DNA of 64,000 nt from Galeruca laticollis (lineage: Eukaryota > Arthropoda > Insecta > Coleoptera > Chrysomelidae), in assembly GCA_963921935.1 (NCBI GenBank), contig OY998176.1:95983415-96047414 (forward strand), given 5' to 3'. Below the pieces are notes generated by a model that was given only the letters and a program-made list of their open reading frames with translations, did no database searches and was not told the DNA's origin. Position 1 is the first letter of the stretch. Every line of letters starts with the position of its first letter. This document shows positions 1-7,686 of this stretch, in pieces. Made by a program: the position numbers and the translations under genes.

Positions 1-72
1 GGGCCTTCCGTCGTATGCCCCATCTGTTCTATGTGTCGTACGGGCCTTCCGTCGTATGCCCCATCTGTTCTG
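1..72. repeat. 41-bp tandem repeat cut by window edge
   Basis: The 30-bp word starting GGGCCTTCCGTCGTATGCCC occurs at 1 and again at 42, giving a 41-bp period. It is cut by the window start, so the array may extend to the left. No coding function is visible. Confidence 0.8.
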
Positions 73-87
73 TGATATCATGTACTC

Positions 88-335
88 CATGATTTTTCTA
101 CGTTAGCATGTATATGGTGTGACGTAAGCAACGTTGCCATTAGGGCACTATAACACATATCTCTGCTATTATTGGTCGTATTGAAATCGAATAAACGCAA
201 TTGTGATGAAGTCTATCTATATGATTTTTCTATGGTAGCATGTATATGGTGTGACGTAAGCAGTGTTTTCGTATAACATCAGCATGTCCTCCACGTATTT
301 TGTATATAGTGTGACGTAAGCAGTGTTTTCGTACA
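88..335. repeat. Short dispersed direct repeats
   Basis: A word of the form GTATATGGTGTGACGTAAGCA occurs near 111, 243 and 303 (the last with one change), and the two later copies continue into AGTGTTTTCGTA. The first two copies are also preceded by a shared ATGATTTTTCTA..TAGCATGTATATGG stretch, so a unit of roughly 130 bp has been duplicated. The TGACGTAA core resembles a CREB/ATF-type site, but no promoter role can be shown. Confidence 0.6.
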
Positions 336-640
336 ATTTATTAAATTGAAAAAATATTTCGCTACCGACGACAGGATTCGATCCATCGATCACACATTCT
401 CATGCGTTAATAATCTTTTAGCATGCTAGCAAGACCACCAAGTTATAATCATATCAATGCATATTGTGAAAGCGAATTCAAAATTTATCGAAGTATTACA
501 ATTATTGTATTTTGAGTTGCATACCTATGTAAATACAAAACGAGGTAGTAGCAAATGAATGATTATCGATTTGTTTTTGCCATAAGAGCACTAGCATCTC
601 TCTGATTGGTGAGATTGAAGTCGAATAAACGACCCCATGA
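143..640. repeat. Diverged direct repeat pair (143-200 and 586-640)
   Basis: Two stretches share the order AGNGCACTA, then TCTCTGNT, ATTGGT, GATTGAAGTCGAATAAACGA-like sequence. They flank the tRNA-like stretch and lie just before the reading frame at 678. They may be remnants of terminal or subterminal repeats of the element to the right, which is inference only. Confidence 0.35.
361..442 (-). other. tRNA-like sequence (A-box/B-box relic)
   Basis: On the minus strand the sequence reads TGGTCTTGCTAG (A-box-like) and, about 45 bases later, GGATCGAATCC, one base from the consensus B-box GGTTCGAATCC. I could not fold a complete cloverleaf with a 7-bp acceptor stem and a clean anticodon arm. A tRNA pseudogene or the head of a tRNA-derived SINE is more likely than a working tRNA gene. 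Confidence 0.25.
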
Positions 641-704
641 TTGTTAGATTATTATCGTAAACATCGATTGAGTAAGGGTGTTACATGAAGATAAGAGAAA
701 GCTT

Positions 705-1088
705 ATGATACAAATTGAAAACCTACATCTTAGTTTCGATTCAAATCAAAATAAATGGAATCAAATCATTAGAGACATGTCTTTTGTTGAGTACAGACGT
801 CGAATTGAGGAATTTATAATGAAAATAGATCGATTGAATAAGGATATTACTTTTTATGAAGATAAGAAAAAGGTTATGATGCAAATTGAAAACCTACATC
901 TTAGTGCCGATTCAAATCCAAATGAATGGGAGAATTTCACGATAAATTGGGTGCCTCCTGAAGAATTACAAAAAACGGGGGAACAACAGGAGATTTCAAA
1001 TGCTATAGATTGCACCTTTAAACGACAAACACCGCAAACAGTGGTATATCCGTTAAATCGAATCCGCCCCACAAAACTCGAAACATGA
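705..1088 (+). CDS. Unrecognised small protein with internal duplication
   Basis: From the first ATG at 705 the frame encodes about 127 residues. The open frame reaches back to 672, with a stop codon just upstream at 669. A stretch of about 27 residues centred on IQIENLHLS.DSN.N.W occurs twice (DNA 692-740 and 857-905), so part of the gene has been tandemly duplicated. The protein is rich in charged, helix-forming residues and has no signal peptide or membrane segment. I do not recognise a family. It lies just upstream of the metalloproteinase gene on the same strand and could be an accessory gene of the same virus-like element or a degraded fragment. Confidence 0.4.
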   Translation: MIQIENLHLSFDSNQNKWNQIIRDMSFVEYRRRIEEFIMKIDRLNKDITFYEDKKKVMMQIENLHLSADSNPNEWENFTINWVPPEELQKTGEQQEISNAIDCTFKRQTPQTVVYPLNRIRPTKLET

Positions 1089-1540
1089 ACGATGATGAGC
1101 TAAACATTATTTTTAAATGATGTGTATAATATTATTACCCATATTTGTTTTAGTAAATATTGTTAAACTAACATTTTCATTATGTAAAAATAAAAAAATT
1201 TATCAAAATTGTAAACATGTTTTTCAATAATCCATTATCATTTTCACCACAAGGTTTAAAATTAAACTTTGCAGTATTGCTGACGAATAAAACATATTAT
1301 TATTATAATCAGAATTCGATGTTCCCTATATATACGGTGGAGTAAAAAAGAATGTAGAGAATAAATTCATTATATTAGCTACATTCATAATCGATGAAAA
1401 AACAGCAATGTGAAATATCAAAAAACCACAATAATTGATAACGGGAAAGAAATAACGAATATGTTCTTATTTTATCATATCAATTAGAAAAAAATATAAA
1501 ATAACGTTTTTGTATCCTCTAATGATTAGTATCATTCAAG
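1089..1540. other. Intergenic AT-rich stretch
   Basis: No frame of note is seen. The sequence is A/T-rich with a TATATATA stretch at about 1327-1334, roughly 210 bp before the metalloproteinase ATG, so part of it probably serves as the upstream region of that gene. Confidence 0.4.
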
Positions 1541-2368
1541 ATGTTGAAGAGTATATATGTATTGATCCTAGTTTCTGCAGCCTCATGCACCGAAAATGAT
1601 AATGTGTCGTACGCTAAATCATTTTTCGAAAAATATGGTTATATGAATTCAAGTCAAAATTCATTAACTGACTTTGAAGCCGTTCTTATTAATTTTCAAG
1701 AAAAATATAATCTTCCTGTAGATGGAACGCCTAATAAAGAAACTATTGATTTGATGAAGAGACCTCGATGTATTAAGGGTGATAATAATTATGTTATGCA
1801 TTCAAAATGGAACAAAACAGAATTACTTTGGTATTTTCCACAAGCTACCGACGCGCATTTAAAAACAGCGAAGCTTGCTTTTGATACATGGCAATCAGCA
1901 TCCAATTTGAAGTTTAAAAATGTGAAAATGGCTAAAATAAAGCCAGACATCACTATAACCATCACCAATAGAAAGCACTATTTTCGAAGCGACTGTCATG
2001 GTATTGATCAATGTCCATTCGATCTTGGTAATGGAGTGTTGGGTCACTCTTATTATCCCAACCCATATAGTAAATGTATTGAAATTCATCTAGATATGGA
2101 GCAAAACTGGTATTTTGGAGATGATTTCGACGTTCCAGAAGGGATGGTCAGTTTCTTAATGGTTTTAACTCACGAAATTGGACATGCTATCGGCTTAGCA
2201 CATAGCGAAGTTAAATCAGCCATCATGTACCCTTGGTATCAAATGGATAGAGTAGAACTGGATGAAGATGATAAAAAGTTGATGATAGCTTTGTATGGGG
2301 AGCACGAAAAAAAAATCTACTTTCAATGCGACGACACCGACAACAGTAAAATCAACGCCACGACCTGA
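1541..2368 (+). CDS. Matrix metalloproteinase (pro- and catalytic domains), intronless
   Basis: The 275-residue product starts with a signal-peptide-like segment (residues 1-16). It continues with a peptidoglycan-binding-like prodomain (about 20-72), a cysteine-switch motif PRC at 75-77, and a catalytic domain with the zinc site HEIGHAIGLAH at 211-221 and a Met-turn IMY at 228-230. This is the metzincin M10A architecture: a secreted, zymogen-type protease cleaving extracellular matrix. The catalytic part is uninterrupted by introns, unlike the multi-exon MMP genes usual in insects. The frame ends soon after the domain, where an A9 run (about 2309-2317) marks a probable frameshift before the hinge. 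As it stands it would give a secreted protease lacking hemopexin. It could be a retrocopy of a host gene or a captured virus gene; a baculovirus-group precedent for viral MMPs exists in granuloviruses. Confidence 0.85.
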   Translation: MLKSIYVLILVSAASCTENDNVSYAKSFFEKYGYMNSSQNSLTDFEAVLINFQEKYNLPVDGTPNKETIDLMKRPRCIKGDNNYVMHSKWNKTELLWYFPQATDAHLKTAKLAFDTWQSASNLKFKNVKMAKIKPDITITITNRKHYFRSDCHGIDQCPFDLGNGVLGHSYYPNPYSKCIEIHLDMEQNWYFGDDFDVPEGMVSFLMVLTHEIGHAIGLAHSEVKSAIMYPWYQMDRVELDEDDKKLMIALYGEHEKKIYFQCDDTDNSKINATT

Positions 2369-3058
2369 ACCCAGTCAATCGAAAGAGGAGGAGGAGGAAC
2401 TAATAAGAGCCTATGTGAAATTCGCACTCCCGACTTTATGTTTCTCGCAATGGCTCCACTTTTTCCAAACTATAGAATGTATGTGGGCCACGAAAAATAT
2501 TTATGGAGACTAGATTAAAACGATATGCATATACCAAAAACCCCAGAATTAATTGTTGATTACCTACCAAAAGAACTGGCATCCTCAAATGTCTCTCACG
2601 TGTTCCAAAACACCGTGGGAGATTTAGTTACGTTCAGCAACAATCAATATTATGCAGCGGCATTTCCAAATTTAAATATATACGACTCTTTTCCGCTTCC
2701 CATACCCCGATATGCCGTAATTAATGCCCTATTTCAAACCAATAGCGGGCAGATGTATCTGCTGTACAATAACAATTCCTACATTGAATTTAATGCAGAA
2801 GGACATACTCTTAATAGAGGATATTTGCATGACGTCTTTCCGGGAGTTCCCGAAGGAGTAACGTCTGCATTTCGCTATACGGATGGTCACATTTACTTTT
2901 TCTACAAAGACATACATTACAAATATAGCGAATATACCCGTAAAGTTGTTGATGCGAAACCGTTTACTTGGAGCCTATTTGGAGTACCCTGCCCTGAAGA
3001 TACGCTATTGAATCAATTAAAAACTCTGTTACACAAAATTATAAATATTTATCAATAA
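2369..3058 (+). pseudogene. Broken hinge and hemopexin domain of the metalloproteinase
   Basis: Downstream of the catalytic domain the expected MMP C-terminus can be followed in shifted frames. First comes a Thr/Pro/Glu-rich hinge (2300-2400), then hemopexin-type sequence. The longest piece is the 177-residue frame 2525-3058, with blade-like repeats of the D.IYFFY..IHYKY type. At least two frameshifts separate hinge and blades, and an in-frame stop lies near 2512. An AATAAA at about 3054-3059 overlaps the final stop and may be the poly(A) signal. Together with 1541-2368 this outlines a once full-length, roughly 500-residue intronless MMP. I do not give a restored sequence. Confidence 0.75.
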
Positions 3059-3091
3059 AAATGTAATACTTAGTTATGAATTTTATTTTTT

Positions 3092-3408
3092 TGAGTGAAT
3101 GAAAACGACGAATACTCAGTGTGTATTAGTTTTATTTGTCGACATCATGTTTTAAACAATTCTGGATGAACCAAATATCAATATTAATCAACTGTCGCCT
3201 TGTAGACATCCTGAAGTATCTATCCATTTCTACTGTACAGTAGTTAATTAGAAATGCCTGTGGATATGGTGTACACACTAGATGTAAATTGAGTGAATGA
3301 AAACGACGAATACTCAGTGTGTATTAGTTAAACTAATACACACTGAGTATTCGTCGTTTTCATTAACTCAATTTACATCTAGTGTGTACACCATATCCAC
3401 AGGCATTT
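3092..3408. repeat. 157-bp near-perfect palindrome with extra direct copy
   Basis: Positions 3252-3408 form an inverted repeat centred on base 3330. The 78-nt arms have essentially no spacer and a single visible mismatch (3294). The inner ~39 bp of the left arm also occurs as a direct copy at 3093-3131. The palindrome sits between the convergent metalloproteinase and 234-aa genes. Such a structure could be a terminal hairpin, two element ends joined head to head, or a bidirectional terminator; see findings. Confidence 0.9.
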
Positions 3409-3546
3409 TTTTTATTTTTTTCATTAACATCTTGTATATTGATCGTGCTTGTGACTAATAGTAACTTTGTTTAGTAAATTCTTCAAACGACTCACGTGAC
3501 GTGAGAAGGACGTGAGGAAGAAAAAACAAACAATAATGTTAATTAA

Positions 3547-4251
3547 TCAATTTATTACATCATCTAAATCATTTACAACTTTAGCTTTATAGAAATATAT
3601 AAATTCTCTAAGTGCTACAGACAATACGCTATCACTACAATCACATATAGTATACAATAACTCAAATTTACTTAAATGTCCATTATTTTGAGCAAAATTC
3701 CTAATAAGTTCAATCACATTTCTGTAGTATTCACCAAAATTTAGAGATTCCAAATGGGTGAGACGAGGGGAAATGAGATGATGATGGAGTTGTAGAATTT
3801 GATGAACATCTTGTTGAGTTGAAGGGAAGCTGACGCCTTGTTTGATTACTTCCAACCATTTTACACAATCGAATATTACTTGATGAATGGTACAGTAGTC
3901 GCCACATTGTATCGTCTCCGGCTCATAATCATCGTAAAACGCTGGAAGTGGTTCATCTATGAATGAATTATTATTTAAAATATCGATAAACGTAGCCCAT
4001 TCGAAAGTGCTGAATGAGATTTTCGTAGGTTTATTCGTTGCTGATAGAGTGATTGCGCTACTGAACGTTCTTGCGGGACTTAAACCACAACCAATTTGGA
4101 AATTCGAATGTGTAGGATACTCGGTATACAACAGGTAATGGTCTTCTTTTTTAGCAGCTATTTCATACATTTCCAGAATACGATCTAATTCAACACTATA
4201 ATTATAATTTTCTGTAGCACAGCTACTAAAACCGCTATCTTGAGAACTCAT
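3547..4251 (-). CDS. Unrecognised 234-aa protein of the virus-like block
   Basis: The first ATG of this frame is at 4251, giving 234 residues beginning MSSQDSGFSS. A shared FSTFEWATFIDILNN stretch lies in the middle, and the C-terminal half is helical with several leucine/isoleucine heptad-like runs. There is no signal peptide, membrane segment or recognisable catalytic motif. The FSTFEW..FIDIL segment faintly recalls the DNA-binding PC4/p15 fold, but this is only a guess. It is intact, with an AATAAA (minus strand, 3551-3556) overlapping its stop and a TATA-like box upstream. It lies next to the integrase on the same strand and probably belongs to the same element. Confidence 0.7.
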   Translation of the reverse strand: MSSQDSGFSSCATENYNYSVELDRILEMYEIAAKKEDHYLLYTEYPTHSNFQIGCGLSPARTFSSAITLSATNKPTKISFSTFEWATFIDILNNNSFIDEPLPAFYDDYEPETIQCGDYCTIHQVIFDCVKWLEVIKQGVSFPSTQQDVHQILQLHHHLISPRLTHLESLNFGEYYRNVIELIRNFAQNNGHLSKFELLYTICDCSDSVLSVALREFIYFYKAKVVNDLDDVIN

Positions 4252-4288
4252 ATTGACGACTAACAATATAACCTACAGCTCACTCCAA

Positions 4289-4295
4289 TTTATAT
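4289..4295 (-). promoter_or_regulatory. TATA-like box upstream of the 234-aa gene
   Basis: On the minus strand the sequence reads ATATAAA about 40 bases before the ATG at 4251, a spacing compatible with a TATA box and a short 5' leader. Confidence 0.4.
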
Positions 4296-4370
4296 CAACT
4301 CCTATCTATCTTTGCGGTTATTTCTCTTCGCTACAAAACCACAGTTCTCATAACTTGAAATGAAAAGTGG

Positions 4371-5327
4371 TTACACAACAACAACATCTGTTTTTCCAAT
4401 CCAACTATTATACTTTCCGTCTAATCCAAGCCATTTAACATACATTTTGTTGCGTTTTCTTCTAAGTACCTTTTCCACCAGGTAAATGTCTGGATTTGAC
4501 GTTTTCTGCAGCTCTTCCTCATAAAACCCTCCACTGATTGGTACTCCATACATGTCCTCAAGCAAATAGGTGGCGGGATTGGTTATTTTCACTTTAACGA
4601 TTTTGAATAGTTCTGTCGTCCAATTGGGTGTGTATCCTTTTTCAAAGGCATGCTTCGACTTGCTTATACGAACAATATCACCAACTTTGAATTTTCGTGG
4701 TCCCGCAATCTTTAGATGTTTATAGGTTTGGTTTAAAATAGCTTCTTCGTTGGATTTATTGACTTGGGAGGGCTTATACTTGGTAGTTGAATGCTTTGTA
4801 TTATTGTATTAGTTTGTAATTTCTGGTAGAATATCTATCCATTTGTAGGTGCCATTTAAACTGAAATATTTATATAGTTTTGATTTCAATGATCGTATTA
4901 CTCGTTCGGCCATTGCAGCTTTTTTCGTACTAAATACGCTATAGTGATTAATTCCATGTTTTTTCATCAATCGTTGAAACTTGTTGTTGTAAAATTCCGT
5001 TCCTTGGTCCGATTGAAGATTTTTGGGTGTTCGACCTGTGTGGGCGAGAATGTCCGAGAATGCACGAGTAAGCTCTTCGCCAGTCTTTGTCTTTAATGGT
5101 CGTGTCCACAAAAACTTTGAAAAACAATCGATAACGACTAGAATCATTTTATGGTTTTTATTTTGATGAGCGTAAGGTCGCATTTCCGCCAAATCCATTT
5201 GCCATAAATCACCTATGCCTTTGACAATTGTACGTCTGCGCGGATAATTTTTACGCATCGGTTTGTGGAGTTCGTTAACAAGCTGTATTTTGGACGACAT
5301 GCTTCGTAAGCGCATACACGTTCTCAA
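4371..5327 (-). pseudogene. Retroviral-type integrase with chromodomain, one nonsense codon
   Basis: This is a DDE integrase of the Maverick/Polinton kind, which inserts element DNA into host chromosomes. Counting from 5327, the acidic residues are D45 (WQMDLAEM), D107 (LQSDQGTEF) and E141 (MAERVIRSLK), 33 residues between the last two. The C-terminal part ends in a chromodomain-like segment (VEKVLRRKRNKMYVKWLG..YNSWIG) that would read histone marks. The two parts are in the same frame, separated only by a TAA at 4809-4811, so a single nonsense mutation breaks the gene. The frame stays open upstream of 5327 to about 5399, overlapping the next gene in another frame. No clear start ATG or HHCC zinc-binding domain is seen, so the true start is unsettled. 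Confidence 0.85.
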
Positions 5328-5347
5328 CTGATGATATCTTTTCGATA

Positions 5348-5821
5348 CTATTTGATACCTTTCTTCAAGTAATTTGTTCGTAATTCGTTTATGGATACTT
5401 CATGCTTATCGATTTTTCCTTGGAATTGTTGTTGTATATCTTTTAAAAATATTTCCCCAAAACCTTGAACAAAAGATTTGAATTCTTGTCTCATATTATC
5501 TTTGGTCACAACAATCACATCATCGACGTACTTTTTAGTTGCCATATCTCGAGCTGCGACTGGCGGATTTCTCGAAATAAATAAATTAATGTCGTTGATT
5601 TTGTTTTGAAGTACTCCAAGTTCATTATGATACACTTGCATTTGCTCATCGACATAAAGTTTATTGACAGCATCGCTACTTGTGGTCGGCGTCTTAACAT
5701 TACAGATTCTCACATTTTCAGCATCAATATTACCGTCCGGAGTGTGTGCTACTTTCGGCATATACGGCTTAACCCGTTCATTAGCATGACGACGTCGGTG
5801 TCCGAACTTATCGACAGGCAT
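5348..5821 (-). CDS. Fibre-like virion protein candidate
   Basis: The product has 157 residues, starting at ATG 5821 with a basic N-terminus (MPVDKFGHRRR). Residues about 38-60 contain NVKTPTTSSDAVNKLYVDEQ, the pattern seen in phage tail-fibre/collar repeats (N-V..PT...DAVNK.YVD). A second, weaker copy (NPPVAARDMATKKYVDDV) follows about 40 residues later. Between and after them the sequence is heptad-like and coiled-coil-prone. By family logic it may form a trimeric spike or fibre on the particle, which is inference. The gene is intact and lies between the integrase and the 333-aa gene on the same strand, overlapping the integrase frame at its 3' end. Confidence 0.65.
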   Translation of the reverse strand: MPVDKFGHRRRHANERVKPYMPKVAHTPDGNIDAENVRICNVKTPTTSSDAVNKLYVDEQMQVYHNELGVLQNKINDINLFISRNPPVAARDMATKKYVDDVIVVTKDNMRQEFKSFVQGFGEIFLKDIQQQFQGKIDKHEVSINELRTNYLKKGIK

Positions 5822-5891
5822 GATTGAAATGAGTAGACTTTTTTTGGTTATTCAATTATATTGGCTTTTTTTAGCTCATTTATGATGGCAA

Positions 5892-6890
5892 CTATTCGTT
5901 GGACGTATTACCTGCCTCTTTTGAAGCAATCAATAATTTCAAACGTTCCACCAATTCATTTGGATCATCCCAATAAATATATTCCATAGGTTTTTCGTTG
6001 TACGTTAAGCCAAGTCCTTTTCCCTTATTAAGTGGAATTGATTTCAGGCGAGTTCTTGTTGACATGGAGCCAGATCGTTGAGTTGGAGACATATTTTGTG
6101 ATCTACTCGGTACTGAGTCTGATCGCGGTATTTTAAATAATGGTTTAATTATATATTTGTATTTGTCAGTACTTGAACCTTTAAGGCGATTGAGAGTATC
6201 AAGATGGACTTGTGTATTGTTCAACAGAATTTTGTAATGTTTTAAATCTTCCTCTTCATATTGCGGATCGTTGTAAAATAACAGCTCGTACAATCCTCGA
6301 GTTCCAGGCAAGTATCCCGCCTCTTTGTTACCATCCTGTAGCACGTTTATATTACCGTTTGTTTTATCAAAGGCAATTCGACGTTTACCCAACATCCACC
6401 CAAACATATCATCATAGATAGGACCGTAATTTTTGTCAATTTTATCATCTTTTTGAAAATAATCCTCAATGTATTTTAAACTGATGGCGGGGTATTGTTC
6501 CATATATTCTTGAAAAGCTTCATGCGAAACGTCAGGACGCATCTCCTCTGGAGATTCAGGGCGTATAATATATCCCGCCTCATCTGTTTCAGCTACAGAT
6601 TCCGATTCCAGAAAAGACGGTGCTACAAACACATCATCTAGTTTTTCTTCTTCTTTTTTTACCTCCTCCTCCTTTTTTATTGGATTCAAATTTGAAATGG
6701 TTTTCTGCAATGTCTTTGAGGACTCTACAATTTCCTTTAGCGGTGTAGATATCGGTTTAAATAGTTTATTAAGAGACTCATCGCGCTCTGATTTGCCCAA
6801 TTTTAACGCTAAATATTTCTTGCGAAATGATCTCGCCAATTCATTAACTCTCTTCTTACGCAAAGCAATTGCAACCTTATCGTCGGACAT
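5892..6890 (-). CDS. Conserved-type Polinton protein of unknown function, C-terminus frameshifted
   Basis: I take ATG 6890 (MSDDKVAIALRKK) as the start because the basic, charged N-terminus begins there; an upstream ATG at 6911 would add a short hydrophobic stretch. It gives about 332 residues: a basic coiled N-terminus, an acidic Lys/Glu linker, a globular middle (PGTRGLYELLFYNDPQY), a Ser/Arg-rich stretch and a C-terminal IYWDDPNELVERLKLLIASKEAGNT segment. The last two motifs resemble uncharacterised proteins I associate with insect Polinton-type elements. After ..GNTSNE the frame stops at 5892, but another frame continues about 14 codons to a TAA at 5848-5850, consistent with loss of one A near 5896. 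Function is unknown; no catalytic motif is seen. Confidence 0.7.
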   Translation of the reverse strand: MSDDKVAIALRKKRVNELARSFRKKYLALKLGKSERDESLNKLFKPISTPLKEIVESSKTLQKTISNLNPIKKEEEVKKEEEKLDDVFVAPSFLESESVAETDEAGYIIRPESPEEMRPDVSHEAFQEYMEQYPAISLKYIEDYFQKDDKIDKNYGPIYDDMFGWMLGKRRIAFDKTNGNINVLQDGNKEAGYLPGTRGLYELLFYNDPQYEEEDLKHYKILLNNTQVHLDTLNRLKGSSTDKYKYIIKPLFKIPRSDSVPSRSQNMSPTQRSGSMSTRTRLKSIPLNKGKGLGLTYNEKPMEYIYWDDPNELVERLKLLIASKEAGNTSNE

Positions 6891-6922
6891 GATGATGCAG
6901 ACTAGTAGCATGTACACTTGAC

Positions 6923-7612
6923 TTACACCTTTATATATTTATCGAAGCCAATACGATACCTACCGCTATTTAAAGCAAAATCCTTTACAATTACCAACGT
7001 TCCATATTTATCGGTCGACCAACAGTCTGAGCAAATCTTTTTAAATTCTTCAAATGTCATATCTGGTGACACGTGCTCGTCAAATATATGTTTTAGATTA
7101 ATTTCATCCTGCTTGAATAACACAATCATATTACAATTATCGCGTATGAGCTGTTTCGGTATTTTCGAATATGTTTGACATAAGTAGGCCGCATCAATGT
7201 CTTTATGACGACACATTGAATAATATTCACGAATTTTCTGTTGACCATGGCAGGCGACATCATCAAATATGAATATCGAGTTGGATCTTGCTTTGTCCGG
7301 ACTAACAATTTCCTCATTATCTTTAAATGGAAAGTAACCGACACCTTTAACTTCTCCTAGTACTTCCTGCAGCAATTGATATTTCGGTTGAAATAACGAC
7401 TTGGAATAGACGTAAACATTTTTGAATTTAGCGCCATTTGGGTTGAATAAAAGTGATAACATGACGTTTGTTTTTCCACATCCGCTAGGACCACAGATAA
7501 TGGCACGAAAAGAATTTGGCAGTAGTTTACCATGTTTACCAACCGATGATGGATTAGAGGTAAAGTCCAAGTTCTCAATGGGTAGCGTCTGCTGTTGTTG
7601 AACGATCTTCAT
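6923..7612 (-). CDS. DNA-packaging ATPase (FtsK/HerA-type, A32-like)
   Basis: The 229-residue intact gene starts at ATG 7612. The Walker A motif GPSGCGKT lies at residues 41-48, and Walker B (SIFIFDDV) at about 112-119 after a hydrophobic strand. Length and layout match the packaging ATPases of Polintons, adintoviruses and poxvirus A32, which pump the genome into capsids. The downstream YLCQTYSKIPKQLIRDN segment fits the sensor/arginine region of this family. It lies just upstream of the 333-aa gene on the minus strand and is transcribed away from the phospholipase gene across a 74-bp gap. It is one of the best preserved genes of the block. Confidence 0.92.
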   Translation of the reverse strand: MKIVQQQQTLPIENLDFTSNPSSVGKHGKLLPNSFRAIICGPSGCGKTNVMLSLLFNPNGAKFKNVYVYSKSLFQPKYQLLQEVLGEVKGVGYFPFKDNEEIVSPDKARSNSIFIFDDVACHGQQKIREYYSMCRHKDIDAAYLCQTYSKIPKQLIRDNCNMIVLFKQDEINLKHIFDEHVSPDMTFEEFKKICSDCWSTDKYGTLVIVKDFALNSGRYRIGFDKYIKV

Positions 7613-7686
7613 CTTGTGGTGGGTGCTACTAAAGTGTTTTCAATATATATATATGGATGCCATCACATCTCTTCAGATCAGTCTTA
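7613..7686. promoter_or_regulatory. Divergent promoter region
   Basis: A 74-bp gap separates the ATPase ATG (minus, 7612) from the proposed phospholipase ATG (plus, 7687). It holds an (AT)6 run at about 7643-7654 that can act as a TATA element on either strand, 31 bp from one start and 33 bp from the other. Shared regulation of packaging and capsid genes is inferred. Confidence 0.5.

Noticed and set aside
1..660. CRISPR-like array from the short repeats
   Set aside because: Repeats are too few, irregular and in a eukaryotic context.
3252..3408. Palindrome as a simple rho-type or transcription hairpin terminator
   Set aside because: The sequence is eukaryotic/viral and the arms are far longer than a terminator hairpin; a structural or terminal role is more likely, though artefact is not excluded.
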